From the NCBI GenBank assembly GCA_033765345.1, contig JANRIC010000007.1:17430-81429 (forward strand): a stretch of DNA of 64,000 nt, read 5' to 3'. Positions 16,982 to 27,035 of the stretch are shown one piece after another. Position 1 is the first letter of the stretch. Every line of letters begins with the position of its first letter. Under the pieces are notes generated by a model that was not told the origin of the DNA, made no database searches, and saw only the letters and a list, made by a program, of their open reading frames with translations. This DNA is from JANRIC01 sp033765345 (GTDB lineage: Bacteria > Bacteroidota > Bacteroidia > Cytophagales > Microscillaceae). Position numbers and translations under genes: made by a program.

Positions 16982-17452
16982 TTACTGCGATGAACTAATA
17001 TTGGTATCCGTCTGAGTCTGCTGAATGATCAATTTTCGGCGGTAGATTTTATCTTTGGTTACGATTTTGAGCGTATATTCCCCGGCAGCCAGATAGCGCA
17101 TCTGACGATTAAGGACTTCCTGCACCTGCTGACCATCTCCCTGAACATCTATATGGATTACTCCTTCCTGATTATAGATTACCAGTGTCATCTCATTTAC
17201 AAGTTCCCGAAATTCCAGGCTAATGCTTCTTTTATAAGGATTGGGATAGATCAAAAGGCTTACCTGACTTTCGCCAACGGCACTCACTTCTGAAATAGGT
17301 TTGAGATTAGCCATCTTTTCAAAAGCCTCAAGGGTTTTGGGTGTAAACTCAGGTTTGCTCCCTTCAGCAGTATATTCTCTGGGAGTCTGTGCTATGGTGG
17401 CACTTAAATTCCCAAGAAAGAGCAAAAAAATGAATAATCTGCTAATTTTCAT
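16982..17452 (-). CDS. Small exported protein made mostly of a T9SS type A sorting domain
   Basis: 156 residues. A clear signal peptide (KISRLFIFLLFLGNLSATIAQ) leads to only about 45 residues of polar sequence. The typical type A C-terminal sorting domain follows: LLIYPNPYKRSISLEF (about residues 66-81), LVIYNQEGV, then YLAAGEYTLKIVTKDKIYRRKLII. In the family this domain directs cargo through the type IX secretion system and is cleaved at the surface. Here nearly the whole protein is the signal, plus an unusual polar tail of about 13 residues (QQTQTDTNISSSQ) after the last strand. It may be a remnant of a larger cargo or a genuine small surface protein. The start is the ATG before the signal peptide. 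Confidence 0.75.
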   Translation of the reverse strand: MKISRLFIFLLFLGNLSATIAQTPREYTAEGSKPEFTPKTLEAFEKMANLKPISEVSAVGESQVSLLIYPNPYKRSISLEFRELVNEMTLVIYNQEGVIHIDVQGDGQQVQEVLNRQMRYLAAGEYTLKIVTKDKIYRRKLIIQQTQTDTNISSSQ

Positions 17453-17824
17453 GAAGATTAAAATTTACCTGAATATACGCAATTGATAGACGGACTCTTT
17501 GCACCTTCAATTTAAAAATAACTTTTTTAATACAAAAGAAAGTAAAAGAATATTTTAATGCACAAATTTACTCAAAAAAAAATCAAATAGGCTTTTAAGT
17601 TTTTTTTGTATTTCACAAAGAGTTTACATTCAAAGAAAAGTACTTTTCATTATCTTATGCTTTTATGTCTGAAATCGTCCGTATATCAAGCCATTTTGTC
17701 TTATTTTAAGGTTTTTTCTGATAAGATGAATGACAAAATTTCCTTTCCAGGCTTAAAATTTTACCTGGAATATGCTTTGATTCAAAGAAAAATAACTAAA
17801 TTAAAACCCATAACCAGAGCGTAC
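17453..17824. other. Divergent intergenic region upstream of clpB
   Basis: About 370 bases between the divergent sorting-domain gene and clpB. The clpB frame stays open upstream to 17606, but that extension has no relation to ClpB and is AT-rich, so I treat it as untranslated leader. CTCTTTGCACC near 17497-17507 resembles a Bacteroidota start region but lacks TA. No CIRCE-type inverted repeat was found. Confidence 0.5.
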
Positions 17825-20446
17825 ATGAATTTTAATAACTATACCATCAAAGCCCAAGAAGCCATTCAAAGTGCTTCTCAAATCGCCATCGGGCAAACAC
17901 ATCAGGCGATTGAATCTGCACACCTATTGCAGGCTATTCTTCAAGAAGACGATAACCTGGCTTCTTTTATCATCAAGAAGCTTAATGTCAATCAAAAACT
18001 TTTAGAAAATCGCCTGGAAAATATCATTCTTACTTTTCCCAAAGTCAGTGGATCTCCTTATTTATCCAATGACCTGGTTTTTGCTCTTCAAAAGGCAGAA
18101 AAGTACGCCAAAGACTTCCAAGACCAGTACATCGCCATTGAACATATCCTGCTGGGTTTCCTGGCCGGACGCGATAAAGTAGCCGCACTCCTCAAAGAAC
18201 TGGGCTTCAGCGAAGCATTTATGAAAAAAGCCATCGACGAACTCCGGGGCGGCAATAAAGTAACCGACCAAAACGCCGAAGCCAAATATAAATCCCTCGA
18301 AAGGTATTCTAATAATCTTAATGAACTGGCTAAAAAGGGTAAACTTGACCCCGTGATTGGAAGGGATGACGAAATCCGCCGCTTGCTCCAAATCCTTAGC
18401 CGCCGTACCAAAAATAACCCCATGCTCCTCGGTGAACCGGGCGTGGGTAAAACCGCCATCGTAGAAGGCCTTGCCCAAAGAATCGTAGAGGGCGACGTAC
18501 CCGAAAACCTCAAAAGCAAAACCCTGGTCTCGCTGGATATGGGACTACTCGTAGCTGGTGCCAAATACAAAGGTGAATTCGAGGAAAGGCTCAAAGCCGT
18601 CATCAAAGAAGTAATCGATTCTGAAGGAGAAATAATCCTGTTTATTGATGAGATTCACACCCTCATCGGTGCTGGTGCCGGAGGCGACAGTGCCATGGAT
18701 GCCGCCAACCTGCTCAAACCTGCCCTGGCTCGTGGCGAACTGCACGCCATCGGTGCTACTACCCTCAAAGAATACCAAAAATATATCGAAAAAGACAAAG
18801 CCCTCGAGCGTAGATTCCAAACTATCATCGTAGACGAACCTTCGGTGCAGGATGCCATTTCTATCTTACGGGGTTTGAAAGAACGCTATGAACTCCACCA
18901 CGGTGTCCGAATCAAAGACGATGCAATCATCTCTGCCGCCGAACTTTCTACCCGCTATATCAGCGATCGCTTCCTGCCTGATAAAGCCATTGACCTCATC
19001 GATGAGGCTGCCTCTAAACTGCGTATCGAGATTGACTCTATGCCCGAAGAACTTGACGAGCTGGAGCGCAAAATCATGCAACTCGAGATCGAGCGTGAAG
19101 CCATTCGCCGTGAAAAAGACCGAGATAAAGAAGTACAACTCAGCAAAGAAATTGCCGACCTCAGTGAGGAACGTGACGTACTAAAATCCAAATGGATTCA
19201 GGAAAAAGAAGTCATTCAAAACATCCAGAAAACCAAGGAAGAAATCGAGAAAATGAAGCTCGAAGCCGAACAGGCAGAACGCCAAGGGGATTATGGACGG
19301 GTAGCCGAACTCCGCTACGGCAAAATAGCCGAAGCCGAACAAAGAATCGGATTTTTGCAGGATAAAGTCAATGCCATTCAGGGTAGTGCCATGCTCAAAG
19401 AAGAAGTAAACAGCGAAGATATCGCCGAGGTAGTGGCCAAATGGACGGGCATCCCCCTAAACAAACTCCTGCAAAGCGACCGCGAAAAACTCCTGCACCT
19501 CGAGGAAGAACTGGGTAAACGCATCGCAGGGCAAAAACAGGCTATTCAGGTCATCTCGGATGCTGTACGCCGTAGCCGTGCCGGATTACAAGACCCCAAA
19601 CGCCCGATCGGTTCTTTTATATTCCTGGGAAGTACCGGGGTAGGTAAAACCGAGCTTGCCAAAGCCCTGGCCGAATTTTTATTCAATGATGAAAATGCCA
19701 TGGTGCGTATAGATATGTCCGAATATCAGGAAGCCCACGCCGTAAGTCGACTCATCGGAGCACCTCCGGGTTATGTGGGTTATGATGAAGGTGGCCAACT
19801 TACCGAATCCGTCCGTCGTAAGCCTTATTCTGTCATCTTGTTGGATGAAATTGAAAAAGCACACCCCGATGCTTTTAATATCCTCCTTCAAGTCTTGGAT
19901 GACGGCCGGCTGACCGACAACAAAGGCCGCACCGCCAACTTCAAAAATACCATCATCATCATGACTTCCAACATGGGCTCAGACCTGATCCAAACAAGCT
20001 TTGCCAAGATCAATGAGGAAAATGAATTTGACGTGCTGGAAGAAACCAAAGAAACTGTGATGAACCTTCTAAAGCGAAATCTTCGCCCTGAATTCCTCAA
20101 TCGGGTAGATGAAGTGGTGATGTTCAGGCCGCTTTCCCGACAAGATATGCGTAAAATTGTAGACATCCAGTTCGGACAAATTCAAAAAATGCTTATCGAG
20201 AACGGAATCACCCTGCAAGCTGATGAAAAAGTAAAAGATGCTTTGGCCAATATCGGGTATGATCCGCAATTTGGCGCGCGTCCGCTCAAAAGAGTACTTC
20301 AAAAACGCATTCTGAATGAGCTTTCCAAGCAAATTCTGGCTGGTGAGGTCAAAAAAGATGCTGTCATCGCCATTGAGACCGATGAGTTTGACCGGATCAA
20401 TTTTATCAATATTGACTCTTTACCCATAGATTTGGAGGGGAATTAA
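17825..20446 (+). CDS. clpB: ATP-dependent disaggregase ClpB
   Basis: Hsp100 chaperone that works with DnaK to pull proteins out of aggregates. The 873-residue product starts MNFNNYTIKAQEAIQSA and has the Clp N-domain (about 1-145). NBD1 has Walker A GEPGVGKT near 203 and Walker B LFIDEIH. The coiled-coil middle domain (about 400-525) marks ClpB rather than ClpC or ClpA. NBD2 has Walker A GSTGVGKT near 602, then ILLDEIEKAHPD and the GYDPQFGARPLKR sensor segment. No ClpP-binding loop is apparent. ATG 17825 is taken because the N-domain starts there; 73 further in-frame codons upstream look non-coding. The gene stands alone. Confidence 0.97.
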   Translation: MNFNNYTIKAQEAIQSASQIAIGQTHQAIESAHLLQAILQEDDNLASFIIKKLNVNQKLLENRLENIILTFPKVSGSPYLSNDLVFALQKAEKYAKDFQDQYIAIEHILLGFLAGRDKVAALLKELGFSEAFMKKAIDELRGGNKVTDQNAEAKYKSLERYSNNLNELAKKGKLDPVIGRDDEIRRLLQILSRRTKNNPMLLGEPGVGKTAIVEGLAQRIVEGDVPENLKSKTLVSLDMGLLVAGAKYKGEFEERLKAVIKEVIDSEGEIILFIDEIHTLIGAGAGGDSAMDAANLLKPALARGELHAIGATTLKEYQKYIEKDKALERRFQTIIVDEPSVQDAISILRGLKERYELHHGVRIKDDAIISAAELSTRYISDRFLPDKAIDLIDEAASKLRIEIDSMPEELDELERKIMQLEIEREAIRREKDRDKEVQLSKEIADLSEERDVLKSKWIQEKEVIQNIQKTKEEIEKMKLEAEQAERQGDYGRVAELRYGKIAEAEQRIGFLQDKVNAIQGSAMLKEEVNSEDIAEVVAKWTGIPLNKLLQSDREKLLHLEEELGKRIAGQKQAIQVISDAVRRSRAGLQDPKRPIGSFIFLGSTGVGKTELAKALAEFLFNDENAMVRIDMSEYQEAHAVSRLIGAPPGYVGYDEGGQLTESVRRKPYSVILLDEIEKAHPDAFNILLQVLDDGRLTDNKGRTANFKNTIIIMTSNMGSDLIQTSFAKINEENEFDVLEETKETVMNLLKRNLRPEFLNRVDEVVMFRPLSRQDMRKIVDIQFGQIQKMLIENGITLQADEKVKDALANIGYDPQFGARPLKRVLQKRILNELSKQILAGEVKKDAVIAIETDEFDRINFINIDSLPIDLEGN

Positions 20447-20685
20447 GCTCCCCAAAAATTATAAAAGCAGGCTGAAAGGTCTGCATTTATATTTAGCCGA
20501 TGGGTTATTTAAGGATTTTTACTAACTTGCCTAATCAAAAAATGTAATAAATTATTATATCCAAACTGAAGCAATTTTCCTAATTTTAAGAAAATAAATT
20601 ATTCATCATCAGGTGAATAAATTCTGGAAATCATTTTAATCCTACTATAAATATGCTTTGTTTTAACATCGAAAATTATTAAAAA

Positions 20686-22653
20686 ATGATTACAATAGAT
20701 TTTTACAATACTCTGGATGCTGAACTTACTCAAATTATTGAAAAATATAAGGATGATAAGTTTTTAAAAATTCAAAAAGGTGAACAAGCAGAGAATAATA
20801 AAAAATCTTATGCCTTATTAATTTGGTTTTTAGAATTTTATGCCAAGAAAGGAGATTATCTTTCATATATTACAGATAGTAATTTTTTGATTAATAATAA
20901 AAATGGTAATCAGGAAAAAGATACGTTTAAGGATATCGATTCATCTTGCGATGTTATCTTTGATAATATTGATAATTTTGGGAATAAAGTATTTTATATT
21001 GTTCAATCCAAATGGAATAACGCAGAAAATTCCAAAGGCGAAATAAGCACTACCGAAATTAAAAAAGCCTTAAATGACTTTGAAACAATTTTACGCGGTG
21101 ATACTAATAAAGTTAATCAAAAGTTACAAAAAAAATTAGAAAACCTTTACGAACATTTAAAGAACAACGGCGAAGTGAAATTTATTTTCCTAAGTCTATG
21201 CAAAGCAAATCCAAAATCAGAAGATAATATCAAATCATTTTTAGCAGGACAAGAAAAAACTAAAGTTGAAATCATCGACATCGACCGACTTAAATTGGAT
21301 TATATAGATCGGAAATTCAAAAAAATTGACCCTATTAATCCTTTAGAAAACTATTATAACCCGGAGGAGATTAAAATTCCTTTGCAAGTGGAAAGATTAG
21401 GGATGGATAGGGGAAACTATATTAAAATAGAAAAACCCTTTGATGCCTATGTTTTCCTGGTAAGACCTAAAACTATTTTTGAACTTTTTGATCACTATGG
21501 TTTTTATCTCTTCTTTAAAAATGTTCGAAATCCTCTTCTGCAATCTGATTTCAACAGAGAAATTGAAAAAACTGCTCTAGATAATCCTGCTTATTTTTGG
21601 TATTACAACAATGGGATTACTGCCATTACGTATGCCCCCTTTCCAGTAATCAGACCTCAAGCAGAAAATCTTGAATTAAATGGACTTCAAATCATTAATG
21701 GTGCTCAAACTGTCTATTCTATTTACAGTGCTTATAAAAATGCTTCTCCTGCTAAAAAAGCAGAAATGGACAGTGAAATCTTAATTACTTTAAGACTATT
21801 GAAGTCTGGTGGAGAAGATTTTGATTTGAATGTGACAAGGTTTACCAACTCTCAAAACCCTGTTCAAGACAGAGATTTTTGTGCTAATGACCCGATTCAG
21901 GAAAAACTTCAACGTGAATTTTATAATACCAAATTCTGGTATCAAAAAAGAAATGGGGAGTTTAGAAGGAAAGATCAAGACGTAAAAGAAGTTCTTGACA
22001 ATAAAGGGGTTAAAATAATTCCAAATCATATTTTTGCCACCACCTATTTGGCATATCACCTGCAAGACCCGGTAAGTGTTTTTAAAAACTTTCAACAAAT
22101 TGGACAAAGTCACAAAGATTTGATTTTTTTATCCCATAAGGAGCATCCCGAAGGGCTTTATGAGAGAATCTTTAATGATAAAACAGATTATGAAGACATG
22201 CTTTGCTCCTTTTGTGTTTTTGATATAATATTCCAAAGAACTCCTCTAAAGTTTGAATCTACTGCTAAAACTAATTTATATCATCTATTGGCTCTTTTTA
22301 AGATTGTATTCACGAAATATATACATAAAAAACTTAATGATAAAGTCTCAATCAAAAAGTACATTATTAAGCTCTATGAAGAGAATAACAAAGAGATTAT
22401 TTTAAAAACTTTTAAATTCTTGAACTTATTTGTGAAAAAACAATTAGGCGAATTGGAAGATAAAATATCAGAGGAGCAAAACATTGAAAAGCATATAAAG
22501 TTCTTAACTACCTTAAGTTATTATGAAAGAATTAGGGATGAATTAGAAAGTTTGGATTTAGACATAACAGAAATAGAAAAAACCGAAATAACAGATATCA
22601 AAGAACTTATCATCGAGGGTTCTAGCGATGATGATGATAAGGGTTCTCATTGA
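20686..22653 (+). CDS. AIPR-family protein with nuclease-like N-terminus (putative phage-defence protein)
   Basis: 655 residues. The central part carries AIPR (abortive infection phage resistance) signatures: AYFWYYNNGITAI near 302-314, NGLQIINGAQTVYSIY near 332-347 and VTRFTNSQNPVQDRDF. The N-terminal third has a strand pair that looks like a PD-(D/E)XK core: CDVIFDN near 88 and FYIVQSKW near 103-110, as in restriction-type nucleases. AIPR proteins occur beside restriction-modification and abortive-infection genes; their mechanism is poorly defined. The gene is visibly richer in A+T than clpB and the PAS gene around it (Lys, Asn and Ile are frequent with A/T codons), which suggests transfer. 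It stands alone, with no methylase, toxin or integrase beside it. It ends in an acidic tail (SSDDDDKGSH). Confidence 0.85.
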   Translation: MITIDFYNTLDAELTQIIEKYKDDKFLKIQKGEQAENNKKSYALLIWFLEFYAKKGDYLSYITDSNFLINNKNGNQEKDTFKDIDSSCDVIFDNIDNFGNKVFYIVQSKWNNAENSKGEISTTEIKKALNDFETILRGDTNKVNQKLQKKLENLYEHLKNNGEVKFIFLSLCKANPKSEDNIKSFLAGQEKTKVEIIDIDRLKLDYIDRKFKKIDPINPLENYYNPEEIKIPLQVERLGMDRGNYIKIEKPFDAYVFLVRPKTIFELFDHYGFYLFFKNVRNPLLQSDFNREIEKTALDNPAYFWYYNNGITAITYAPFPVIRPQAENLELNGLQIINGAQTVYSIYSAYKNASPAKKAEMDSEILITLRLLKSGGEDFDLNVTRFTNSQNPVQDRDFCANDPIQEKLQREFYNTKFWYQKRNGEFRRKDQDVKEVLDNKGVKIIPNHIFATTYLAYHLQDPVSVFKNFQQIGQSHKDLIFLSHKEHPEGLYERIFNDKTDYEDMLCSFCVFDIIFQRTPLKFESTAKTNLYHLLALFKIVFTKYIHKKLNDKVSIKKYIIKLYEENNKEIILKTFKFLNLFVKKQLGELEDKISEEQNIEKHIKFLTTLSYYERIRDELESLDLDITEIEKTEITDIKELIIEGSSDDDDKGSH

Positions 22654-22704
22654 AATAACAACAATTCCGAGCGATTTAGAAATTATTTAGACCTTTTTTA
22701 AACC

Positions 22705-22729
22705 AATAAATACCGCGCAGGTATTTATT
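22705..22729 (+). terminator. Possible weak terminator of the AIPR gene
   Basis: AATAAATACC (22705-22714) and GGTATTTATT (22720-22729) form a ten-base stem with loop GCGCA, 52 bases after the AIPR stop. It is followed by ACTATATTTAAT rather than a solid T-run, so a terminator role is plausible but unproven. It could also serve the minus-strand PAS gene. Confidence 0.45.
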
Positions 22730-22854
22730 ACTATATTTAATAAATAAACAACCAACTTACTTCAATAAACAGCAACATAATGTTTATAAACACATACACA
22801 CAGTTTACAAACAAGCTGTCTGCAAGAAAAAAATCGTTTTTAGGTACTTGTTTC

Positions 22855-25800
22855 TTAAACCCCCACAAAAGAAATATGTGATAAATTTCCCCTTTCATCC
22901 AGATGAGAGATGATCATCAGGCGGGCAGGTTGCGTAAGTCCCTCACGGGTGAGCAGTGAGGCTTCAATCACATAGTTGCCGTGCTGAATGCTACCAGGGA
23001 TGGCTTCACGATACAAAAGATTGAGCGTATCCGGCGGGAAAATCCGGGCGATGGATTCGTCCAAGATCTCAGTAGGGGATGAGTAACCCAATACTTTGAG
23101 GGCTTGGTGATTGAGGTATTTGACCAATCCTTCGGAATTGCTATAGCTTACAAAGCCGGGTAGGCTATCGAGCAAAGCGATGAGATTTTTTTCGTTTGTT
23201 CCGCTTTTTTTCTGAGTGGCTATATTTCTAAAGGATACAATCTGTGTGATGGTGCCTCCTTGGTTGAGGATTCTGGGTTGTACTTCCAATGGGATGACCC
23301 TGCCATCTTTTTTGGTAAAGTCAATTACAAAAGGAGTTATTTCAGATTCTCCGTTGGCTTCGGGCATGGCTATCGGAATGAGATGACTGAATGCAGATTT
23401 GCCGATGACCTCTTGAGGTGTATAGCCCGTAATTTTGACAAAAGCTGCATTAACATCCGTAATAATGCCGTTTTCGTGGAAAAATAAGCCCTCTAAGCTG
23501 GCTTCAGAGATTTTGCGTAGTCTTTCTTCATTTTCAGCCAAGCGTCTTTCCCGCTCTTTTCGCTCTGTGGCATCTCTAAAAATTAAGATATTGAATTTTT
23601 TTCCTGAAGATTCCGTTTCGGATACCGAAATATCTACCGGGAAAATCGTACCGTCATATTTACGGGCTTCGGCTTCCTGGATTTTATCGTGATTGAGATT
23701 GATCTGAGTTCTATCAGGATGCGCTAGAAGCACCTCAAAGTTTTTACCGATCAAGTCTTCAACTTGGTATCCGAAAATAGTTTGGGTAGCAGGGTTCACT
23801 GCTGCGATTTCTTGATGGGAGTTGATAGAAATAATGCTGTTTACCGAAGCATTAAAGATGCCTGTGACAATGGCAGTTTGGGCGGAGAGATTTTGTTCGG
23901 CAGTTTTACGCCAGTCAATATTCTGAATAGTGCCTACAAACTTACGGGGCTTTCCGTTTTCATCTCTGACAGTCTCGCCAGAGCCTGCAAACCAGATGTA
24001 CTCTCCTTGTTTGTTCTGAAGTCTGTATTCTGCCCTAAAAGGTACCTGATTGTTGGGGTCGGTCAGGTGCTCATCCAGGGCACGGATAGTAGTTTCTTTA
24101 TCTTCGGGGTGTATGATAGATAGCCAACTATTGAGTGTCTCATCCAGTTCGTTTTCTTCAAAGCCTAGCAAGGATTTAAATCTTTTAGACCACCAAGCGG
24201 GGTTGGCCGGATTCAGAGGATTGGGAGTCAGCACGGGCATTTCCCAGATACCTTCATTCGTGGCATAAGTAGCTAGGTCGAAGCGTTCGAGGGCTTCTTT
24301 GAGGATTTGCTCATTGCGGTTTCTTTCGGTAATATCATAAGCGATGGCTGCAAAAACCGAGGCTTCATCATCTTCAAAATATTGTATATTAAGTGCTACA
24401 TCATAGGTAGAGCCATCTTTGCGGTGGAAGCTGGTCTCGATGACCAGGTCTTCTTCCTGGTTTTCTTTGAGCGGGTTGACCAGAGACCGGAAAGATGCGG
24501 CATCAAACTGTGTAGAGAGATTATAAGGTGTAAGTTCGTTTAATTCTTCCAGGGTATAGCCCAAATTCTTGCGGGCTCTTTCATTGACAGAGGCAAACCT
24601 GTAATTATCGGCTCGAAATACAAAAACCTCATTGATAGAATTGTCGAGGATGTGTGCTGTAAGCTCAATACTTTTTTGATTGAGTTTGCGTACAGTAATA
24701 TCCCTCACAAACATAGAAGCTCCAATGACCTCTTGATTTTCGTTGCGGATGGGGTTAAAGGCGATTTCCAGCCAGCCGGGTTTACCGCTTTGATCGTGGA
24801 ATTTGCTTTCGGTTTGGAAGCTCTGACCAGAGAGGGCTTTATCCCATTGATCTTTGGAGCGTTTGATCTCTTCTTGGCTTTTATAGATGCTAAACCAGTT
24901 ATCGCCCAGATCAAAAGTGCTTCCGCTTAGGTGTTTGATGATGGTTTTGCAACGTTCATTGGCGGCTACGATTTCATAGTCGGCATTAATCGCCACAATA
25001 CCCGACGTGGAGCTATCAATGATCCCCTTAAGTTGAGAAAGTGCGTCTGAGAGTTCTTGTTCTTTTTCTTTGAGCTGTCCGGTTCTTTTTTGAACTTCTC
25101 GTTCGAGGTTTTCTTTATAGTTTTCAAGCTTTCTTTGGTTACGCTCCATTTCTTCCTGGGTACTTGCCAATTCTTCCATATTTTGGCGCATTTCTTCTTC
25201 TTGTGCTTGCATTTGCTCGGCATACTGGCGGGTTTCATCGAGCAGCATTTTGGTATTTTCGTTGATTTTTACGCTTGAAATGGTAGAGGCAATATTTTCA
25301 GAGAGTTTTTCAATAAAATCAATTTCATAAGGTTCAAAGTTTTTAAAAGAAGCAATTTCTAAAGCTCCGTATACATTTTCATTGACTTTGAGCGGAGCAA
25401 GCAGGATACTTCGGGGAGGTGCCTGTCCAAGTCCTGAGGTGATTTGAATATACTCATTGGGTATTTTGTCAAGATAAATGATGTCTTTCTCAAGCACTAC
25501 TTGTCCGAGAAGTCCTTGACCGGCTTTGATCCGTTTTTCTTCGTATTTTCGCTTATTATAGGCAAATGAGCCTTTGAGTTCTAGGTATTCGCTGCCGTTA
25601 TCTCCATTGAGCAGGAACAAACCACCCTGATTGGCACCTACATATTTGACCAGATTAGAAATAACATCGTAGGAGAGCTCCTCAATATCACGATCGGTAG
25701 ACCGTAGGATATTGCTAAACAGTGCGAAACCTTCGTTGGCCCAGTTCCGTTTTTTGTCTTCTTCGGCTACATTTTTGAGGTTGTCACGCATGGAGAGTAG

Positions 25801-26883
25801 GGTATAACCCAGCGTATCTTTTTCACTTTTTACATCAAAGCTTGATTCAAAATTACCCTTACCGATATTTTCTGCAAAATCGGTATATTGTTTAAAGCTA
25901 CCCACGATTAGGTTCAAGCTATCGGCTACTTCACCGATTTCGTCTTTGCGCTGATAGGCTACCTTGGTATGGATGTCTCCAGAGGCTACATCTTTGGCCG
26001 TTTCGGCGATTTTTTTGAGCGGATTGATAAAGGTGGAGCCAATTACAAAAAATCCGATAATCAGTACGATGAGGTTAAAGGTAAAGGTTGTAGCCAACAC
26101 AAATCTTAGATTTTCCTGATTTTTATTGAGGTTTTCTTTCAGCGTTTGACTAAGGAGGCGATTTTTACTTAGGGTTTCTTCAAGAGAAGCTTGTGCCAGG
26201 AAATAAGCGTTTTCCACCTTAGGATTCAGGATAATGGCCACTACCCTTGCCTGCGAACTTGTGTCGGGTTCTTCGGTTCTCAAATATTCGGTATCTAGGG
26301 TAGAATCAGCCTTTGCAATCAGGCTGCTATCTATTGCGAGACTATCTTTTGATAAAGAATCTGACTCCAAAGGGGAGGGCGTTTCTGCCTCTTGTACTTC
26401 ATTATTAAGTGCTAGGGTGTAGTTGGTATCGATCTCCAACTGTTCTTCCAGAATGATAGAAATGTATTTATTCAAATCTTCCCAGCTACTTTGGAGTTCT
26501 CTGAATTCTTCCCGGCTTTCTTTGGGGATCGGAATGATCCGCACATCGTTGCCGCGTTCGCTGTGGATGATGGCTGCTCCACCCGATTCAAGGGCACTGA
26601 GGTTATCTTTGTAATCGTCTACCTCTCTTTTGAGGATTTTTTTCAATTCCTCTTCCCGGCTTTCTACAATAGATTTGGTGATATACTCCAGGCGATCGAT
26701 AAAGCTTTCATTTTCCTTGGATACTTCCACAAGTCGGGTATAGCTTTCGGATCTGCCATTATAATATACCGTGGTCAGGTAGCTGACTACGATCAGGGCA
26801 ATATTGATCAAAAAGAAAAGTTGTACCCTTCTTTTGATGGTACTGAATAAAAAGTGATAAAAGTTTAAGATGAGCCTGATCAT
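22855..26883 (-). CDS. Large membrane sensor: HAMP-GAF-coiled coil-six PAS domains, no kinase domain
   Basis: 1342 residues. Helix 1 is at about 20-40 and an extracytoplasmic region runs from 41 to 260, with a Ser/Asp-rich stretch near 165-205. Helix 2 is at 261-283, followed by a HAMP linker (INPLKKIAETAKDVASGDIHTK) and a GAF domain at about 400-540. A Glu/Gln-rich coiled coil follows (540-615). Then come six PAS/PAC units near 615-735, 738-860, 862-995, 998-1112, 1118-1228 and 1228-1342, with PAC signatures such as RDITVRKLNQ, YDITERNR, QNIDWRKTAE and RDATERKERE. The protein stops within the last PAS unit. No HisKA, HATPase, GGDEF, EAL, SpoIIE or methyl-accepting domain follows in any frame in the 200 bases downstream. 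Either it signals through partner proteins or it lost its output domain. Confidence 0.88.
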   Translation of the reverse strand: MIRLILNFYHFLFSTIKRRVQLFFLINIALIVVSYLTTVYYNGRSESYTRLVEVSKENESFIDRLEYITKSIVESREEELKKILKREVDDYKDNLSALESGGAAIIHSERGNDVRIIPIPKESREEFRELQSSWEDLNKYISIILEEQLEIDTNYTLALNNEVQEAETPSPLESDSLSKDSLAIDSSLIAKADSTLDTEYLRTEEPDTSSQARVVAIILNPKVENAYFLAQASLEETLSKNRLLSQTLKENLNKNQENLRFVLATTFTFNLIVLIIGFFVIGSTFINPLKKIAETAKDVASGDIHTKVAYQRKDEIGEVADSLNLIVGSFKQYTDFAENIGKGNFESSFDVKSEKDTLGYTLLSMRDNLKNVAEEDKKRNWANEGFALFSNILRSTDRDIEELSYDVISNLVKYVGANQGGLFLLNGDNGSEYLELKGSFAYNKRKYEEKRIKAGQGLLGQVVLEKDIIYLDKIPNEYIQITSGLGQAPPRSILLAPLKVNENVYGALEIASFKNFEPYEIDFIEKLSENIASTISSVKINENTKMLLDETRQYAEQMQAQEEEMRQNMEELASTQEEMERNQRKLENYKENLEREVQKRTGQLKEKEQELSDALSQLKGIIDSSTSGIVAINADYEIVAANERCKTIIKHLSGSTFDLGDNWFSIYKSQEEIKRSKDQWDKALSGQSFQTESKFHDQSGKPGWLEIAFNPIRNENQEVIGASMFVRDITVRKLNQKSIELTAHILDNSINEVFVFRADNYRFASVNERARKNLGYTLEELNELTPYNLSTQFDAASFRSLVNPLKENQEEDLVIETSFHRKDGSTYDVALNIQYFEDDEASVFAAIAYDITERNRNEQILKEALERFDLATYATNEGIWEMPVLTPNPLNPANPAWWSKRFKSLLGFEENELDETLNSWLSIIHPEDKETTIRALDEHLTDPNNQVPFRAEYRLQNKQGEYIWFAGSGETVRDENGKPRKFVGTIQNIDWRKTAEQNLSAQTAIVTGIFNASVNSIISINSHQEIAAVNPATQTIFGYQVEDLIGKNFEVLLAHPDRTQINLNHDKIQEAEARKYDGTIFPVDISVSETESSGKKFNILIFRDATERKERERRLAENEERLRKISEASLEGLFFHENGIITDVNAAFVKITGYTPQEVIGKSAFSHLIPIAMPEANGESEITPFVIDFTKKDGRVIPLEVQPRILNQGGTITQIVSFRNIATQKKSGTNEKNLIALLDSLPGFVSYSNSEGLVKYLNHQALKVLGYSSPTEILDESIARIFPPDTLNLLYREAIPGSIQHGNYVIEASLLTREGLTQPARLMIISHLDERGNLSHISFVGV

Positions 26884-27035
26884 TTTATGCTTTAGATTGC
26901 TTGGTCAAATCAAAATTATACAAAGATTCAAATAATTGACAGATTTATCGCCAAAAAACCCGATTAAATTTAAACCTTTTGGTGATGTGTAAGTCCTAGA
27001 AATAATTAACAATTAAAATACCAATTGCAGCAAGA

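Noticed and set aside
17606..17824. N-terminal extension of ClpB
   Set aside because: The extra 73 codons do not resemble any ClpB N-terminus. The N-domain begins at ATG 17825.
20447..20685. Restriction-modification or toxin gene next to AIPR
   Set aside because: The gap is AT-rich without a coding frame, so AIPR appears solitary.
22655..22854. Missing kinase domain of the PAS protein encoded downstream in another frame
   Set aside because: The 200 bases beyond its stop have no HisKA or HATPase motif in any minus-strand frame, so this is not a simple frameshift.
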